Positions 11,901-26,232 of a stretch of 64,000 nucleotides of DNA are shown here, one piece after another. The translations under genes and the position numbers were made by a program. The notes under the pieces were generated by a model. The model had not been told where the DNA came from. It made no database searches and saw only the letters and a program-made list of their open reading frames with translations. Origin of the DNA: Brienomyrus brachyistius (taxonomy: Eukaryota > Chordata > Actinopteri > Osteoglossiformes > Mormyridae). Numbering within the stretch: the first letter of the stretch is position 1; every line of letters starts with the position of its first letter. Location of the stretch: positions 1 through 64,000 of the forward strand of contig NC_064540.1 in NCBI RefSeq assembly GCF_023856365.1, in the 5' to 3' direction.

Positions 11901-13014
11901 GTTTCCATTTTGACAATTGTGTTCATTTACCTGATGCTTATATGTGAAGCGACTTACAGTACATTTGTGCTCCCTGGGATTTGAACTTACAACCATTGCA
12001 TTGTTAGCGTAATGCTCTACTTGTATGGTAAAGATAAAGACACCGAGTTTGAGCCGTATGTGGTGATGACTCCTGGGGAAGGGTTGGTTTACCTGAGAGG
12101 CGCGGCCTGTCCTTGAGGTCTCGCAGCTCCAGCAGCCTCTGGGGCTCGCGATACAGGTGTGGTACAGCTATGTCCTCCAGGGCGTAGTGCTGCAGGGGCG
12201 GGGGCGTCGGTGCAGCTGGCCAGTCAGAGGCAGGGGGTGGGCAGGGCTGTGCCTGGGGGCGGGGCAGATGGTGCAGATGCGCTTAGCAGGGGGTTCCAGG
12301 GGACCTGGGGGCCTCTCGTGATAGCCATTCTCTTTAGCCCTGCGGACACGGGTCCAAACATAAGAACCACTGCCCTAACTGAATCAAATGTTCCAAATCT
12401 AATAAAATGTTCTAAATCTAACCGTTCCAAACTATTTAAAAAGAGCTGCCATTAACTCTGGGAGATTACATATGTAAGATGAGCTTGTATTTTTTTTTAT
12501 ATTTCCTTTTCAGCGGGTTCAGTAGTAGCAGAATGCTAATATTTTATTATTGGTATTTCTTCATTGGTCTGACTGTATGGGGTATGTTGGGGGGGGGGGA
12601 GTGATTGCATACGGATGCTGGAAGAGCCTAACGGCCGGACGGCCGGGAGGGGCTTACGTGCTGGGGCTGTGTCTCTTGGCGTTCTCGCCGGGCCCCAGGA
12701 GCAGCTCCGAGGAGTCGGACGGCGATGCCAGTGTGGTGCTGAGCAGCAGGTGCTCATGCTGAGAGAGGTACTGGGCGGGCGTCTGCTTGGCGGCCCGGGC
12801 GCAGTGCAAGAGCTCCCTCTGCAGGAGGGGTAGGTTGGCCTGAACAACAGGAGGCATGGACAGCGTTATGAAGAGGGGAGGGGGATGCTTGGGAATAGAA
12901 AAAAACATGAGCAGACCCCCCCGAGCCAGGCACTGTAGCTTCACCCCGCTGTCTACCAGACCTGCAAAAATGGCATCTGGTAAATGTAACCAAGAGTTTC
13001 ATCTTCTCTCTCTG

Positions 13015-13045
<31 letters not shown>

Positions 13046-16000
13046 GCATTTCAGGGAAATTACAACACCGTAGCTCTTAATAAACGGTTTGGGGTTTCAC
13101 GACATTTGGATTGCGGTGGCAGAAATCCAGACTGACCCGATTGGGCCCGGGGCCTAGGAGGAAACTGAAATGGTTCAGATTTTTTGCTCATACAAGGTCA
13201 GTGCCAGAGTAAAGCCGTCCAGCACCGCGGAGCTGCACCGCGGGGCCCGGTGTGTGGAAGCACTCTGTGTAATGAGAAACAGGCCCTCGCCTGTACTATT
13301 ATGGCCTGCTTTTTCACCCTGTTGGATCGGCCCCGGCAGTGTTTGCCACGTGTCCTTTACCCATCCATCCAGCAGGGGGTGCAAGTTTTAAGGCCCCAGT
13401 GTGGACCAAATGTGATGCTCAAAGGACATGAAATGGCACAAAAACAAACATACTGTCTAAACTTCACTGCCGCGTTTCTCCGCTGTAAAAAAAAAATGTC
13501 ATTCTGATTGGGGACAGTGTCACATTCTCCAGATGTCATGTTAAACTGTGAAGCAAACTGCCTGTTAACTAGCCTAAATGTTTCTTACATTAAACTTTAT
13601 TACAGCAATCTTGTAAATTAGCTGCCTACCTAGAAGTCTTGCTTGACCACAAATGCAGGTAATGAGCAGTGCCTTTTTATGTATATAATAAAAAAAAAAC
13701 ATTGACGTGTTCCGTTTCCAAAAGGTCGGTCTTTGTTGAGAATTTGTTGTGGCTAAATTCGTGTGTTGAGCCCGACCTGGACACATAAGCCAGTGAGAAC
13801 CCGTAGATTTTTTATATGCGAAATCAGAACACTGGCAGATTTCAGAGGACGGAATCCACGAACAAAACATGCTGAAAATACTCATTTTCTCTGACAGTTC
13901 TTAGTTGGGGCATATAGGAATCAGATGACATTGATGAAAGTTCTTGTGGAACACATGTTGCATTACAATCATAAACGGGGTTGTTGGTCGGCATGGTGGG
14001 GGGGGGGTGTATTGGCAAAAGCAGGAAGGCTGTACCTTTAGGAAGGGGATGACGAACGGCCGCAGGGGGAAGTTAGTCGCCTCCTGTAGTCTGGAGTGAA
14101 ATTCCTCGATGGTGACGGTGGAGTTCTGCGACGGAAAAGGACACAAAGCAGGCCGAGGCTTTAGCAAAACCCTCCAAAAATACGGGGGGGGTCGCAGGCG
14201 TGAAGAGCAGTCCCCCCCGAAACCTAATGCCATACGCTGTGCCGCAGTCACCCAAAATCTTTTTTTTTCCTATTAAAAAATATAGATTTTCCATTTCTGC
14301 TTACTTTCTATTTCGCAGAATTGCCACTGAGCCTTTCAGTCATTTACGATAAAATGAGATTCAGACACTGGGCCTTGACCCCAACACCACTAGACAGAGA
14401 TACGATAAGCACTTCAATAGACGTTTCAGGCCAACTGACGAAACCGTAAGAGCGATGCTGTACAGATTACACATATTTCATTCTCTGCAGACCTCCGGCA
14501 CAGAAAGAAATGTCTCGCGAGGACACAAGAGGGTGAAACTCTTATCAAAACAGAGTGCGGTGTCTCTGCTCACATTATGTTTGCCATTTTCCCGAGTATG
14601 TAGGACACGCCCTGGCTTTGAACCAAACGTGACAGAAATCTTCCATTATTGGTGGAATTCCCCTTTAAGTGCTGGCTCCGCCCCCTGCAAGCACTCACCA
14701 CCAGCGCCAGCACCAAGCTGCGCACGCTCTCCCCGATCTCCGGCGAGATGTCGCTCCCGAACTGCTGCAGCGTCGTCAGGAAACGCTTCAGCTTGCTGAG
14801 CTGCCGGGCCCCGCAGGTGGCGGGCAGCTGCTGATTGGCCAGAGATGATGAGGATGACGCCGGCCCGTTGCTATAGTGCTGGGGCGGGGAGGGAACTGCA
14901 TTCAAAGTAGGTGGGGAGTTATTAATCCCATTGGTCACTAAGGAAAGAAATGAATAAGCGTTCGTCTGGTGACTGGCCACATTGCTGGCGATGTGGTACG
15001 AAGAACAAAAATTACACAATTTTATAATCTAGCATCGCAAGATTAAGTAATTGCGCTTATTGGCTTTAATAAAATTCAGTTTTATATAGCACAATTCCCA
15101 CCGAGACTGCCAAAGAGCTCCCATCGTTAAACAAACAAGACAAAACAAATAATACTGAAAATTAAATTTGGTCTAACAGCGCTGTGGCAGTCATGTCTGT
15201 ACAAATTGTCAAAGTGTGCCTGAATCAGAATGTGTAATGCAGTGGCTCTCAAAAGACCCCCTCAAAAAACACCTTTCCATATGGGGGGGGGCAAAATGAT
15301 AAAACACTAAAATAGCTACCAATAAAATCTGTCAAGCTTGCAGGTGAGGTGAATTATTTTTATTTTTTTTTGCATATTTTGAGGGTCTTGTAACTCTTTC
15401 CAAATTATTTGCCACTCCACAATTTGGGGCCCACAGGTCTAATGATCCATCACTGCGTCTCCTGGACAGAAGTTCTCCTGAAGCGATGATGTTTGTAGGG
15501 GCAGCCCAGAAGAGGGAGGCGGGACTTACGTGTGGCAGAAGGGAAGGAGACGGGGCGAGGCCCGCTGGGGTTGGCAGAGGGCAGAGGGGGCATAGCAGAA
15601 GGCGCTGGTCTGGAATGAGCTTTGACATCCACAGGAGAACCAGGCATGGCAGACCTCTTCTTGTCTCGGTCTGAAAGGGGCGAGCCCAGAATTAGCCGTG
15701 TGATTGCCCACAGGTAACGAGTAGTCCTTTCGGGCCACAAAGACCTCCCCGGCTTCTTCCATGACCTCATTCCAGACAAATCAGGCCTGGACACGGCTTT
15801 CGCAACTGATCGAAACAGCGGGTAAGTGCTGGAAAGGAAACAATCAGAAAGCCTTCTCATCCAGAGGGGAAAGGGGGAAAAAAATGAACAAATAAAATAA
15901 AAATCAGACACACAAGATGGGTTTGAGTCACTCAGTTCGGGCGCCAACACCAGAGCAATACCAGAGCAGAGTTTTCCTCCCATAAATGCTTGTTATGCGA

Positions 16001-19000
16001 CACGCAACAAAATGGGATAGGAAAAGCCTTGTTCCAGGAATTAACTGGATGCCATCTAACTTTGATCTATACGAAGATCCATTAGAAGAAGCTCTAAAAG
16101 ATACATTTTAATAACAGAGTGTGTCAAAAAATACATTTCTGAACGTTTCTGAAACGCTAAATTTCAGCCGCTGACTTTCTTGGGTGCAATGCATCCAGCA
16201 TCTTATTGCAGTGATCGGTATCAAGCACGAAAACTCCAGACTAGACGAAAAGCTACAGCTACTGATTCATGTTCATGCTTTCAAGAAGTGTCTGTGACAG
16301 ATGTCAAATGGCATATTGCTGTGAAAATCTGAATGATGTTTTGCCATAGTGCATGAACAAATACCAGCAGCCAGCCCTAACCAACTCATAGCCGGAGGAG
16401 ACTCAACAAATGCAAACGAAGAGTAACAGTTGTTTAAAAATGCTGATTAGACACGGCACACAACAAATAAGTAAGCAATTCAAAATCAATTAAAAGTGAA
16501 CTTGATCATATAAAATGTGCCATGAGTCATTAATCATAACCCATCATTGATTCAGAGCAAACTACACCCCCATTCTTTCTGAAGCAGCATGATTTCAGAA
16601 CTAGTGAAAGTCCAGTTTAAAAATCAACCAGCCTCAAATATACTGGACGACGCCATACAATTTACTACAACAAAAAGAGAAGAACCATATTCAGCATCGT
16701 ACAGAGATCAGACACACCGAGTCCCCGCGACTTCAGTCTCGGGAGTGCTCGCATCCGCGCGCAGATCCACTCAGATAAGGGCAACCCGCGCGGGCGCTGC
16801 CATGGCGATGGGCATGTGGCAGCACGCATCGCTGCACCCCGTTATCGGACAGCTCCGCCTCCCCCCCCCATCACCGCCACCTGAGCCCCAGATGCCTCGC
16901 CTTTCCCGGCTCTGACGGTTCCCCTGGTGCTCCAGCAGCGCCTCTTAATGGGTCGGCCAAGGGCCGCTGCTTCGCTCGCCCCACCTGCCACGTTTAAGGA
17001 ATGGGGGGGGGGGGGGTTTGTGCAGATGGACGCCAACACGCTTTTGTGCTTGAATCGCACAGCATACAAACAAGACCCACGATCTGGACGCCCTGGAGGC
17101 CAGAGCGGCACAGGAGAACCGCGCAGGAACTTGAGGAACATCTCCGCTTGAATCCCCCGTGTTCGAGGTCACTTACAAGCCAGACACCGCTTCATAGCCG
17201 TATCAGTCGCTACGGCAACCACACGACGCACTTCATCCCGGCCGCAGACGACGCACCATGAGCTTGACGAAAGCAAAGCCGACAGTCAGCAACACTAAGC
17301 ACAGGGCCAGCGGTGGTGGTGGGACACTGGAAATGAATGGCTCCCGTTTTAGAAAAGAATGATACTCAGTTGCCGGGGGTGTTGCCGTACACAGGTCTGG
17401 CTAATGGACGACCTACCCCCCGCCCCCCCATCACGCAGCTGTACCGGATAATGCCTGTCAATAAAAAGAAAAGCACGTCTCCCTGTTTAGCATCGTCACT
17501 GCAGCGAGACCTGGTTTTGTTCCTACACCCATCCAGAGTAAATATTGGTCCAAACAGCATTTGCTTAACTGTCCTGCCAGCCACCCGTCACCTTTTCAGT
17601 TAAACAAGAAAGATAATAGCGGGAAGCGTTGGGGGGGGGGGGGGGGGGGGCGCCCTGCAAGGCATCATGGGGTAATCCCGGGATGTGGTTAACAACGGAC
17701 GGATGTTAAGAAACGGGAACGAAATAGTGGAGTGGAAGTGTGGATAAGAGAGAACCGCTTACTGATTCATGAGCACGTGGCTTTAATATGGCGGGAAAAA
17801 CATGAGGTCAAGGTGGAAGAGATGAAGAGGGTGGTTACATACCAGCATTTCAGGCTGTTTGTAGTGCAAAATACCAGACCCCTGGCCTTAAGACACAGAC
17901 TTAAGAAAATCCTCTTTCCTAACTGAAGCGTTTCCTAACCCTAATTTCAAAAACTCAGAAGCAGAGCGACTGGTGAGAACATCATCACGGTTGGTGGAGG
18001 GGCTGACATTTTCGCTCGGAAATCTTCATTTGCAGCAATTCCCTCACTTTCTGTAGTGTGAACTGGACAGCTTGCACAGCATGGAGGATAGAGCAGGAAG
18101 CCCTGTGTCAGCTGACAGGAAATAGAGCCATTATTAGAAGCTAAATGCATCCATTCTCAGGCCATCGGCGTCGCCTGCAGTCTCCTCTTCTCAGAATGTC
18201 ACCCTAGAGATTCCCTGGGATTAAAAAGCCCCCCGTGATTCGTTCTGTGACGGGCAACAGCCCGAGTCTGTGACAGAAGTCAGCGCAGTCGTGGGCGTCT
18301 TCGCCTTGCTGAAAACAGACAGCTGGGGCAAACATGGAAATTACGGCTGGGGCTGTGACGTCCGTGCAGACTGTGACAGTTACGGGGACCTGATTAACCA
18401 CTTTTGCGAGGGTCAGTCTGAACAGACTGTGGATGAGAACTACAGCAACAAGCTTCCCTGAAGAACATCACCAAGCATGTACTGTGATGAAGGGCATCAA
18501 ACAAAGTGGCAGATACCCGCTAAATAACGGGGCGAGCTGAGGCAGCAACCCCAATTTCATATCTAACTCTGGCCGTGATGCATAGCTAAGGCACCCCCGC
18601 TGCTCAGGGAATGAGCCGGAATTACACCGGCCATAAACCGCATTACTGCATTCTGACATTCGTCCGACATTAATATTAAAAATCATTACAGTCTCACTCA
18701 GCTTCTTCAAATGAACAGCCATTGTATTAACACACATTAGTACAGGGAAAGGACGGTGAAATTCATATTCATAAAAATACCACCAGGAAAGCCTCTGACT
18801 TCTTTATGTTTGTAGCAAGATTCCAGACAGCTTAAGTAGGCCAAAGTGCTGAAGTTTGATGCAACGGAGCTATGCGTGAAAATGACAGTGATGCATCATG
18901 TTGTTACAAAGACGCAGGAGCCCCAACCACCGTGCATTTCACAATAACAATCCGCCGCCCCCCCCCCACCCCACCCCTGCCAAGCCCTCCTCTCCCCTTC

Positions 19001-21441
19001 CTGCCTCTCAGGTCCACAGAGGCCTGGTTAGAGAAGGAACAGGCAAAGTGACACAGGGCGACTCACTGCCTTCCTACCCAGCAGCCTCAGTGCATAATGA
19101 GCATCGGAACCGAAAGAAAAGCTCCCATATGAATCGTCCTTCACCGTCTTCCAATGATGCCGCCGCTATTGGGAACTGAAGAGCAAGTTCCCAAAACTGA
19201 GTGAGTTTTTGTAAATTTGCTCCACAGTTTCAGTTCAGACGTGACGCCATTGTCATGCACCTACTTTCCTAGAACTTTCCTAGAACCAGGTGTCACTAAG
19301 AATCTACAGCGGGTCCTCACGGCTTTGGACATAAAAGAGTTAAACGTAGCTTTTATTTTTTTTTTGCTGCAGGCTTGCTCATGCGGCCACTGCCCCCCGC
19401 CGGCCCTCTGCTGTCCTCTCCACCCCACCCCCCCCCCGCCAGCCCTCTGCTGTCCTCCCCAACCCCCCCCCCCAGCCCTCTGCTGTCCTCTCCACCATAT
19501 GGATCTAATCGGGCGAAAGCCGGCCAGCTGGGGCCTTCAACAGTCACCTGTGACAAGAGAAAAGAGACAGACGGCTTAGGATTCCAATCCAAGGGAGGGA
19601 CAATGTGTTTCGAGCGATATAGAGAAGTGGGGGGGGGGCACACGCGACTCGGACCGCGTCAGTGAGAGCGAGGGAGCAGAATTGGCCTCAGACAAAGACG
19701 GCACCTGGTCCTCTCCCCGTCCGCGCGCGACGACAATGCAGCTCACATCTGTTTCTGCCTCCCGCTCGCGCCCCCAGCTTAATCCGCCCCCATCTTTTCT
19801 CCTCGCAGCACAACAACAGGTCTTAATCTCCAAGCCCTGCTCGCAGGCGGCTGCACAAACAGTCTACATTTTCTTTTTCTTTTTTAAAATTGCCAAACGC
19901 GTGCACGTGCAGGGTGAGCTCAGCCGGTGGGGTGAAGGCACGCTCGCCTCCCCCCCCCGGTCCGCGCGTTCTTTAAGAACGTGCGGTCCGAACGTGCAGC
20001 CCCTGACAGAGTGTGCAACTGCGTTACGGTTAATTTACTCATTTGTTTCATGATCTCATAAAAATAAGCAAACACAGCCTTCCTCTGTGAAAAATCATCT
20101 TCAGCTGCTATGAACTACTGTCCCCCGTATCCCACAACTCCCACAAACGTATGAATGAGACACGGGGAAAAAAAAAAAAACGAACATCAACACACTTAAG
20201 TAACAGCTGACGTAATTACAATTAACTCACATTAAATACTTAAGGAATAATTGATTTGGGAATAATTGACACAGCGGCCATTCAAGCACCGAATGAGTGA
20301 AGTTAATCAAAAACACACCGGATTTGGCTTCAGTCTGAGGATTTCTCAGTGTTCCAGTCCGTTATACTACTTAAGGTTATATACATCTGCTGCCTGCTGA
20401 AGGTTGCAGGCTCTCTACGCAAACAGATGACAGGGAGGCTCTAAACTATAGGAGAATCGAGACAAAAGTACTTTGGGAGCCCAGGATGGCATGTGATACT
20501 GCCACCATCCTCATGTGCAGGTTGTCGGCTCCCGAGGACAGCAAACAGGTCACGCCTGAGCAGAGCAGACCCTTCCCCTGCTTCCTGACAGTTACGGGCG
20601 TAAAATAACAGTCCTGGCAAGACATGCTAATAACTGGCCTGGATTATTATAAAAATACTTCATTCGCTTTACAAATTCCAGATCTTCCCTTGGCAACATT
20701 GGTGCATCAGTGCAGCGAAACTTCATAGTCACTCAGTCACGGCAGCACTTGGCCTTTTGCGCTGGGAGATGAGGTAACATTCAACAATACTATTTAATTG
20801 CATTTTATTTTCCGATTATGTCATTTCATTGTTCTTCCCTTGTCTTTTTCCTTTTCTGCAGCTGGATTAACTACTTTGCTCTTTGCAGTAGCCCCTGGTC
20901 TATGATCGGAATGCATTCGAATTATTGCATTAACAGTATTCAAAACTATATTAACACGCAACAGCAATAAACGACTGGGGAGACGTAGGGAATAAACCTC
21001 CAGGCTAATTGTGTGTGTTGACGAGTAGACATCAGGACACGCTAACAAATAGGGCAGAAGCTTGAGCTACTTTACAGCAGGGTGGAGCTACAAAGGGAAC
21101 CTGAGGGGGGCGCTCTCTCCACCTCAGCACCTCAGACCTGGCTACAAGCGTGCCGAGGTTTTGGAAGGCAGTCATTCTATCGGTTCTGATGCTATAATTA
21201 TTTTGTATGGTGATCGGTTCCCCGTGATGGTTAGACAGCAGTATGCAGTCTGTAGCTCTGCCCTTTTGGGTCTGGATTTGGGGGGGGGGGGGGGTTGAGA
21301 GAGCGGGGGCTTGAATTTCAGGGAGGAAAAGCAGCGCGAGAGGCTGAGTGTTTGTTTAACAAAGTCACTCTTCTTCAAAGTGCTGTTACAGCTGGCTGTC
21401 TCGGTGCACTGAGGCTCGGTGGTGTGATTCATGACCCAGTG

Positions 21442-21473
<32 letters not shown>

Positions 21474-24400
21474 TGCTTGGGGGGGGCAGATCTGTTAAAC
21501 TGAGGGCAAGGGGAATAATGGCCAGCGCCGCTCAGCTGCGGAATGCGGACCCCACGATTTTTCTTGGCTCCGCGGGAAACTTTCTCTCAGCCCCCAGACT
21601 GTGGTCCAGCTGATTCCCAGGACCGACGCGGCGCCCATGTGAGAGGAGAGAGGCTCACGTTAAATTCACCCCAGCAGGGGAGGGGGCGAAGGTCTGGGGG
21701 CCTGACCTCGGCCTTAAGACACACGCAGCGAGCTGCAGTCACCGGCACCACTCCTAAAACGAAGGTGCGTGGAAAATGAATCACTGGCAAGCGGCAGGAG
21801 CAGAGCAGACGGCGGCGATAAACCGTCGGCGAGGGACGTTTCATTCTGAACGTGGAAAAGCGAGACTGGATCCCTGGGAGGAGCCATAAATACTGCAAAC
21901 CGCAGAGATCCAGGGTTCCATGTCAAAGCGAGGTCGGCGGCAGAGGCAGCGAGTTCGCCAAACGTTTGTCCAACATCCACGCTCCTCCCGTTTAGCGGAC
22001 CTGTTTCTCTGCAGCGGTGGTGTCACTGCTCGATACCACCGGGGAGTTTTAGCTGGATCTTACTCCGGTTCAGTACCCTGTCCAAAGTTTCTAAGGTTTG
22101 GTCGAAGAAGCGGCTCCATATTTGACTGGCTGTGTCCTTAATCAGCTGACTTCAAATTAAATAAAATAAGAGATGGCGGGGAACATGCGAGTATGGCAGG
22201 AATGGGATGAGGCCACCAACTATCTACCCCCCCCCCCACCCAAGCTAATTGATTCACTTTCTAATCAATCACCTGAGACTCCACCCGCCCACATCTGACG
22301 TCACCTTCATCCAGGTCCTCCAGCAAATGACAGAGCAGGACAGATCTCAGCTCGGCCATGAACAGAAGCCTCCGTTAAAGCTGGATGTCTGGCTCCGTAG
22401 CAGGCGGCTGCTTAACCGTTCAGTGGCGACGTCGTGCCACGGCCGGGTCGTTCGGAGCGGCAGGTGGTCCGGGGTAACCCAACACGTCCACCCAGAGCCG
22501 CATCTTACTGCACCTCTGCCATAAATACGGGCCGATCGAGCTTGGACCATTTTAACAGTCGTGTTTGCTGTTTATTTAAGTATTTACACAAACTTCAATG
22601 TCTCCCAGCTTCAGGTGTGGAAAAACAGCCAATCGGTAAATAGTACCGACTCCTCAACTTTCCAACAAGCCCCTCGACAGTCACATATGTGTAGAGAGTT
22701 TCCTAGGACAACTTTTAAGAAATTCTTTCTGCGGCGGTTAAAGACTTCAGGTGTCTGCTTTCCACTGTCACAAAGCCCGATCATCTCACTCTTCAGACCT
22801 TTTAAATGCTAATGACCTGTTTCAGGGGTCTGGCCACAGGGCCTGAGTTCCGGAAAGTGCACAGACCTACTGGGGCATTGTTCTGGTGGGGGGGGGGGGG
22901 GGGGGGGGGGGGCAGGGAAAGACTAGAGAGACAAAAGGGGGACATCTTAGGTTAAGAACAAAAAGGCCAGTGTGTGTCTTTGTGTGTGGTGGGGGCTGCA
23001 AACTGCAACCGAAGTCACTTCATGAAGCACTCAGTCAAAGTGGCAGTCAGAGACCCAGCACGATCCAATACCATTTAAAGGTCCATTCAGACCAGTTAAT
23101 ACCACCAGCTATCACAACCCCCCCCCCCCCCCCCCCAAAAAAAAAAAAAAACCTCCACCATTTTCTTGATGAGCATGTGAAACAAAACTAGTTTAATGTA
23201 CCCCTGGCTAAGGGAGAGAGACGCTTGGCCGGGTCTGACCTGGGGGGTGAGAGACAGCATGGAGACTGATGGATTATCAAGGTAACAGAATGACAGACAT
23301 CTTTCTATGTGCAAATCCTGATCTCCCATCCCAACCTCCCGGCTACAGGGAGTCAAGTGAACAAAATGTACCCTGTTCACGAAGCCCCCCCACCCATACA
23401 TGCACACTGCCCTACAACCCTGTCAAGAGCAAGGGGAGGGGGGCAAAAAACATAAGAATCCTAGAGCTCCCCATAGACGTGAACAACCAGCGCTCAGCGG
23501 CGATCAATCGCTGCGCGGCCTCTGATCCGGGGGCCCCGGAGGTCTGGCCTGGGGGGTATTGTTCCAGGTTTGTGCCTCATATCCTCCGAGGGACAATTGA
23601 AGCCACTGACAAGCCAGTGAAGCAAAGAGGAGCCTTGGGTCACGTGGGCTTCCTCCTGCGGACCCATCTCAGGACCCCTAATAGACCTTCTGCCTTTCTC
23701 TCTGCCCCCGTCAGACAGGAGCCCTTTACAGCATCATAATGCAGTGATTTCAACAATGGACCCCATTCAATACCGCTCTCCCCCATGCAATAAAACGGAT
23801 ATTTAGCAGCAAATTTTTCTCTTTCTTGAGAGCTGTTGTAACAAGACAATGGAAGCCCCTGAACTCGATTCTGCATCTCCAGCCACTGTAACTAATCTAC
23901 TGTGTCCAGTTTAACCTTTTCAAGTGGGTGATAATTTGCCCCCCAGATCCATTCGCCGAACATGACCCGACCGATACGCCAGAGGTCACATGACATGCAC
24001 TAGCAGGTCCCCGGGAGACTGGGAGAAGCGTGAAAGGATCTCTTGAAAAAGTCCAGGGCAGAGAAAGTCTGACGACGGTTTGTCCCACAGCGGTGACGAG
24101 CATGTTTAAAAAAAAAAAAAAAACTGAAAAAGAGGAGAGATGGACAGAGCGTTTGACACCGATGTGACGCAGCAAAGCTTGATGAATTACATGCATGCTA
24201 AGGCCTAACTAGGAAATGACAGAGAGAAGGGATGACAGAGACTGGAACCATAAACACGGCGCACCCCCTTCAAACCCCTCCTCCACCATGACACGAAACA
24301 CACGCGCTGTCAGAGTGACGACCTCCAGCCTCCCGTCGATGCAGCCCGCTGCTGGCTTGAGACTCCACAGCCACGTCTCCCGCAGCATGCAGCCCCGGCA

Positions 24401-25324
24401 TCGTCAATTCAGAGCCTCTCCAGGTCACGTCAGTGCAAGTCAGACCGAAACCCTACCCCCGGTCCACCCCTCCACCGAGCACCACAGCAGAGAAACCCAG
24501 GGCTGGTGTTGCTCAAGACATACCTCGACCCAGAAGCCCCTGAACGAATCTCTGTAGGAACGTGGCAGCAAACCGGTAGCCCACCTCCAGCCCCACGTGT
24601 GTCTGAGCACGGCGACTGCCCGCAGGAAATGACACACGCTGATGTTCACCAATAGCTTGACAAATACAAGTGCCTTGATTTTAGCGTCACAAGCCGAGAT
24701 TAATTTGCCTACCTGAAAATAAGACGGTTAAACAATGTTCAGACGCACACTGCAGAAGTACCAGCTAACTAGCACAGTCATAACTTGTGTGAGTCTGAAT
24801 TAAAGGAGGATTTCTGTGTTCGCTTGAGGAACATGAAGTCATCAGGCAGACAGTACAAGCTTAATGAGGGAGCAGTGCAGATACGTTGATATTTTACAAC
24901 AGAGGCATCGCAGGTATCGAGGGGCTTGGCCGGGGATATAGTGCTCCATGGTAACGAATACAGCGCATTTTAAATCGCTGCGCTGAGCTCGCTTGTGTTT
25001 CAGAAAGTCCAGCAGCGCTAATGCAGGAGAGCTCAGTGTGGCCAGAGACTTGTGGGGACCACTTAGTACAGAAAAATTACACATTCAGATGCCCGTTAAC
25101 AGAGGGACTCAATAAATGTGTTTTTTTCTAGTGCAATCACCCCCTAAGTCCCATCACTCAATATACAAGGAAGGTATATATTCCATTTTGTGTAATTAAC
25201 AATAGGGTCAGTCTTGAAGGCAACAATGACACTGTAGAATAGTTATCTTAAGTAATACTTTGCTTATAAAAATCAAAGTGTTTTTGTGGGCAGAAACATT
25301 GCAGCACAAATGGACAGTCACATT

Positions 25325-25359
<35 letters not shown>

Positions 25360-26041
25360 GTTTGTAGTTATATCTTTGTGGGGACTCTCCATTAATTTCT
25401 ATGGGGAAAACTCTAATCCCAACATGACGACCTTAACCCCTACCCAGCCCTAACCCTAACTATAAGTAACCAAACTAAATACGAGACTTTATTTTTCTTT
25501 TTGATTGCATTCACAAATCTTTCTAAGGACCTGAAACACAGTCCCCACAATGTCAAATTAACAGGTTTTTATTACATTGTGGGAGACATTTGGTCCCCAC
25601 AATGTAATATAAACATAATCCCCCCACACACACACACACACAGTAGGCATTTAAAATAAGTCTCCTTAAACTACGATACTACTTCGTTCATGTTCCACCT
25701 TTGACTGTCCATGGTAAGATTAATTACATGACAACAGAACGCACACAGAAAGATGTGGAAATTGTCTGAAGCACAAAACAGACACATAAAACAAAAGGAT
25801 CCCCCCCCTCCCCAGTAAGGATAAGAAATCGTTTGCTGCTTACCTCCTCCCGGTTCAATCTCTCTCTTGTCCGAAAACTGCAGTGCCGTCTCTCTCTAGC
25901 CACTTTCCCTCGCCTCTCTGCGTCTTCATGTGTCACGCATGTGTTTGCGTTCCCACATATGTGAGTCCCAGCGAGGCCAGAGCGGCTCGATCGAAGCCAG
26001 GGAAACACAGATGGATCCCATATGGAAAAAGATCTCTCTCT

Positions 26042-26084
<43 letters not shown>

Positions 26085-26115
26085 CCCCTCCCTCTCTCTG
26101 TCTCTGTCCAGGAAC

Positions 26116-26156
<41 letters not shown>

Positions 26157-26187
26157 CCTCCCTCCCTCACACACACACACACACACA

Positions 26188-26232
<45 letters not shown>

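Larger units (their letters stand above)
10114..12092 (-). other. cbfa2t2 intron 6
   Basis: 1,979 bases. It contains one diverged copy of the dispersed GT-rich element (10124-10395), several poly-C runs (10507, 10750, 10966, 11286) and an antisense SINE piece near 11925-12035. No extra exon is recognised. Confidence 0.85.
12340..14035 (-). other. cbfa2t2 introns 5 and 4 around exon 5
   Basis: Intron 5 is 318 bases (12340-12657) and intron 4 is 1,196 bases (12840-14035). Intron 4 holds a CT-rich microsatellite at about 13005-13046. No further exon was found. Confidence 0.82.
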
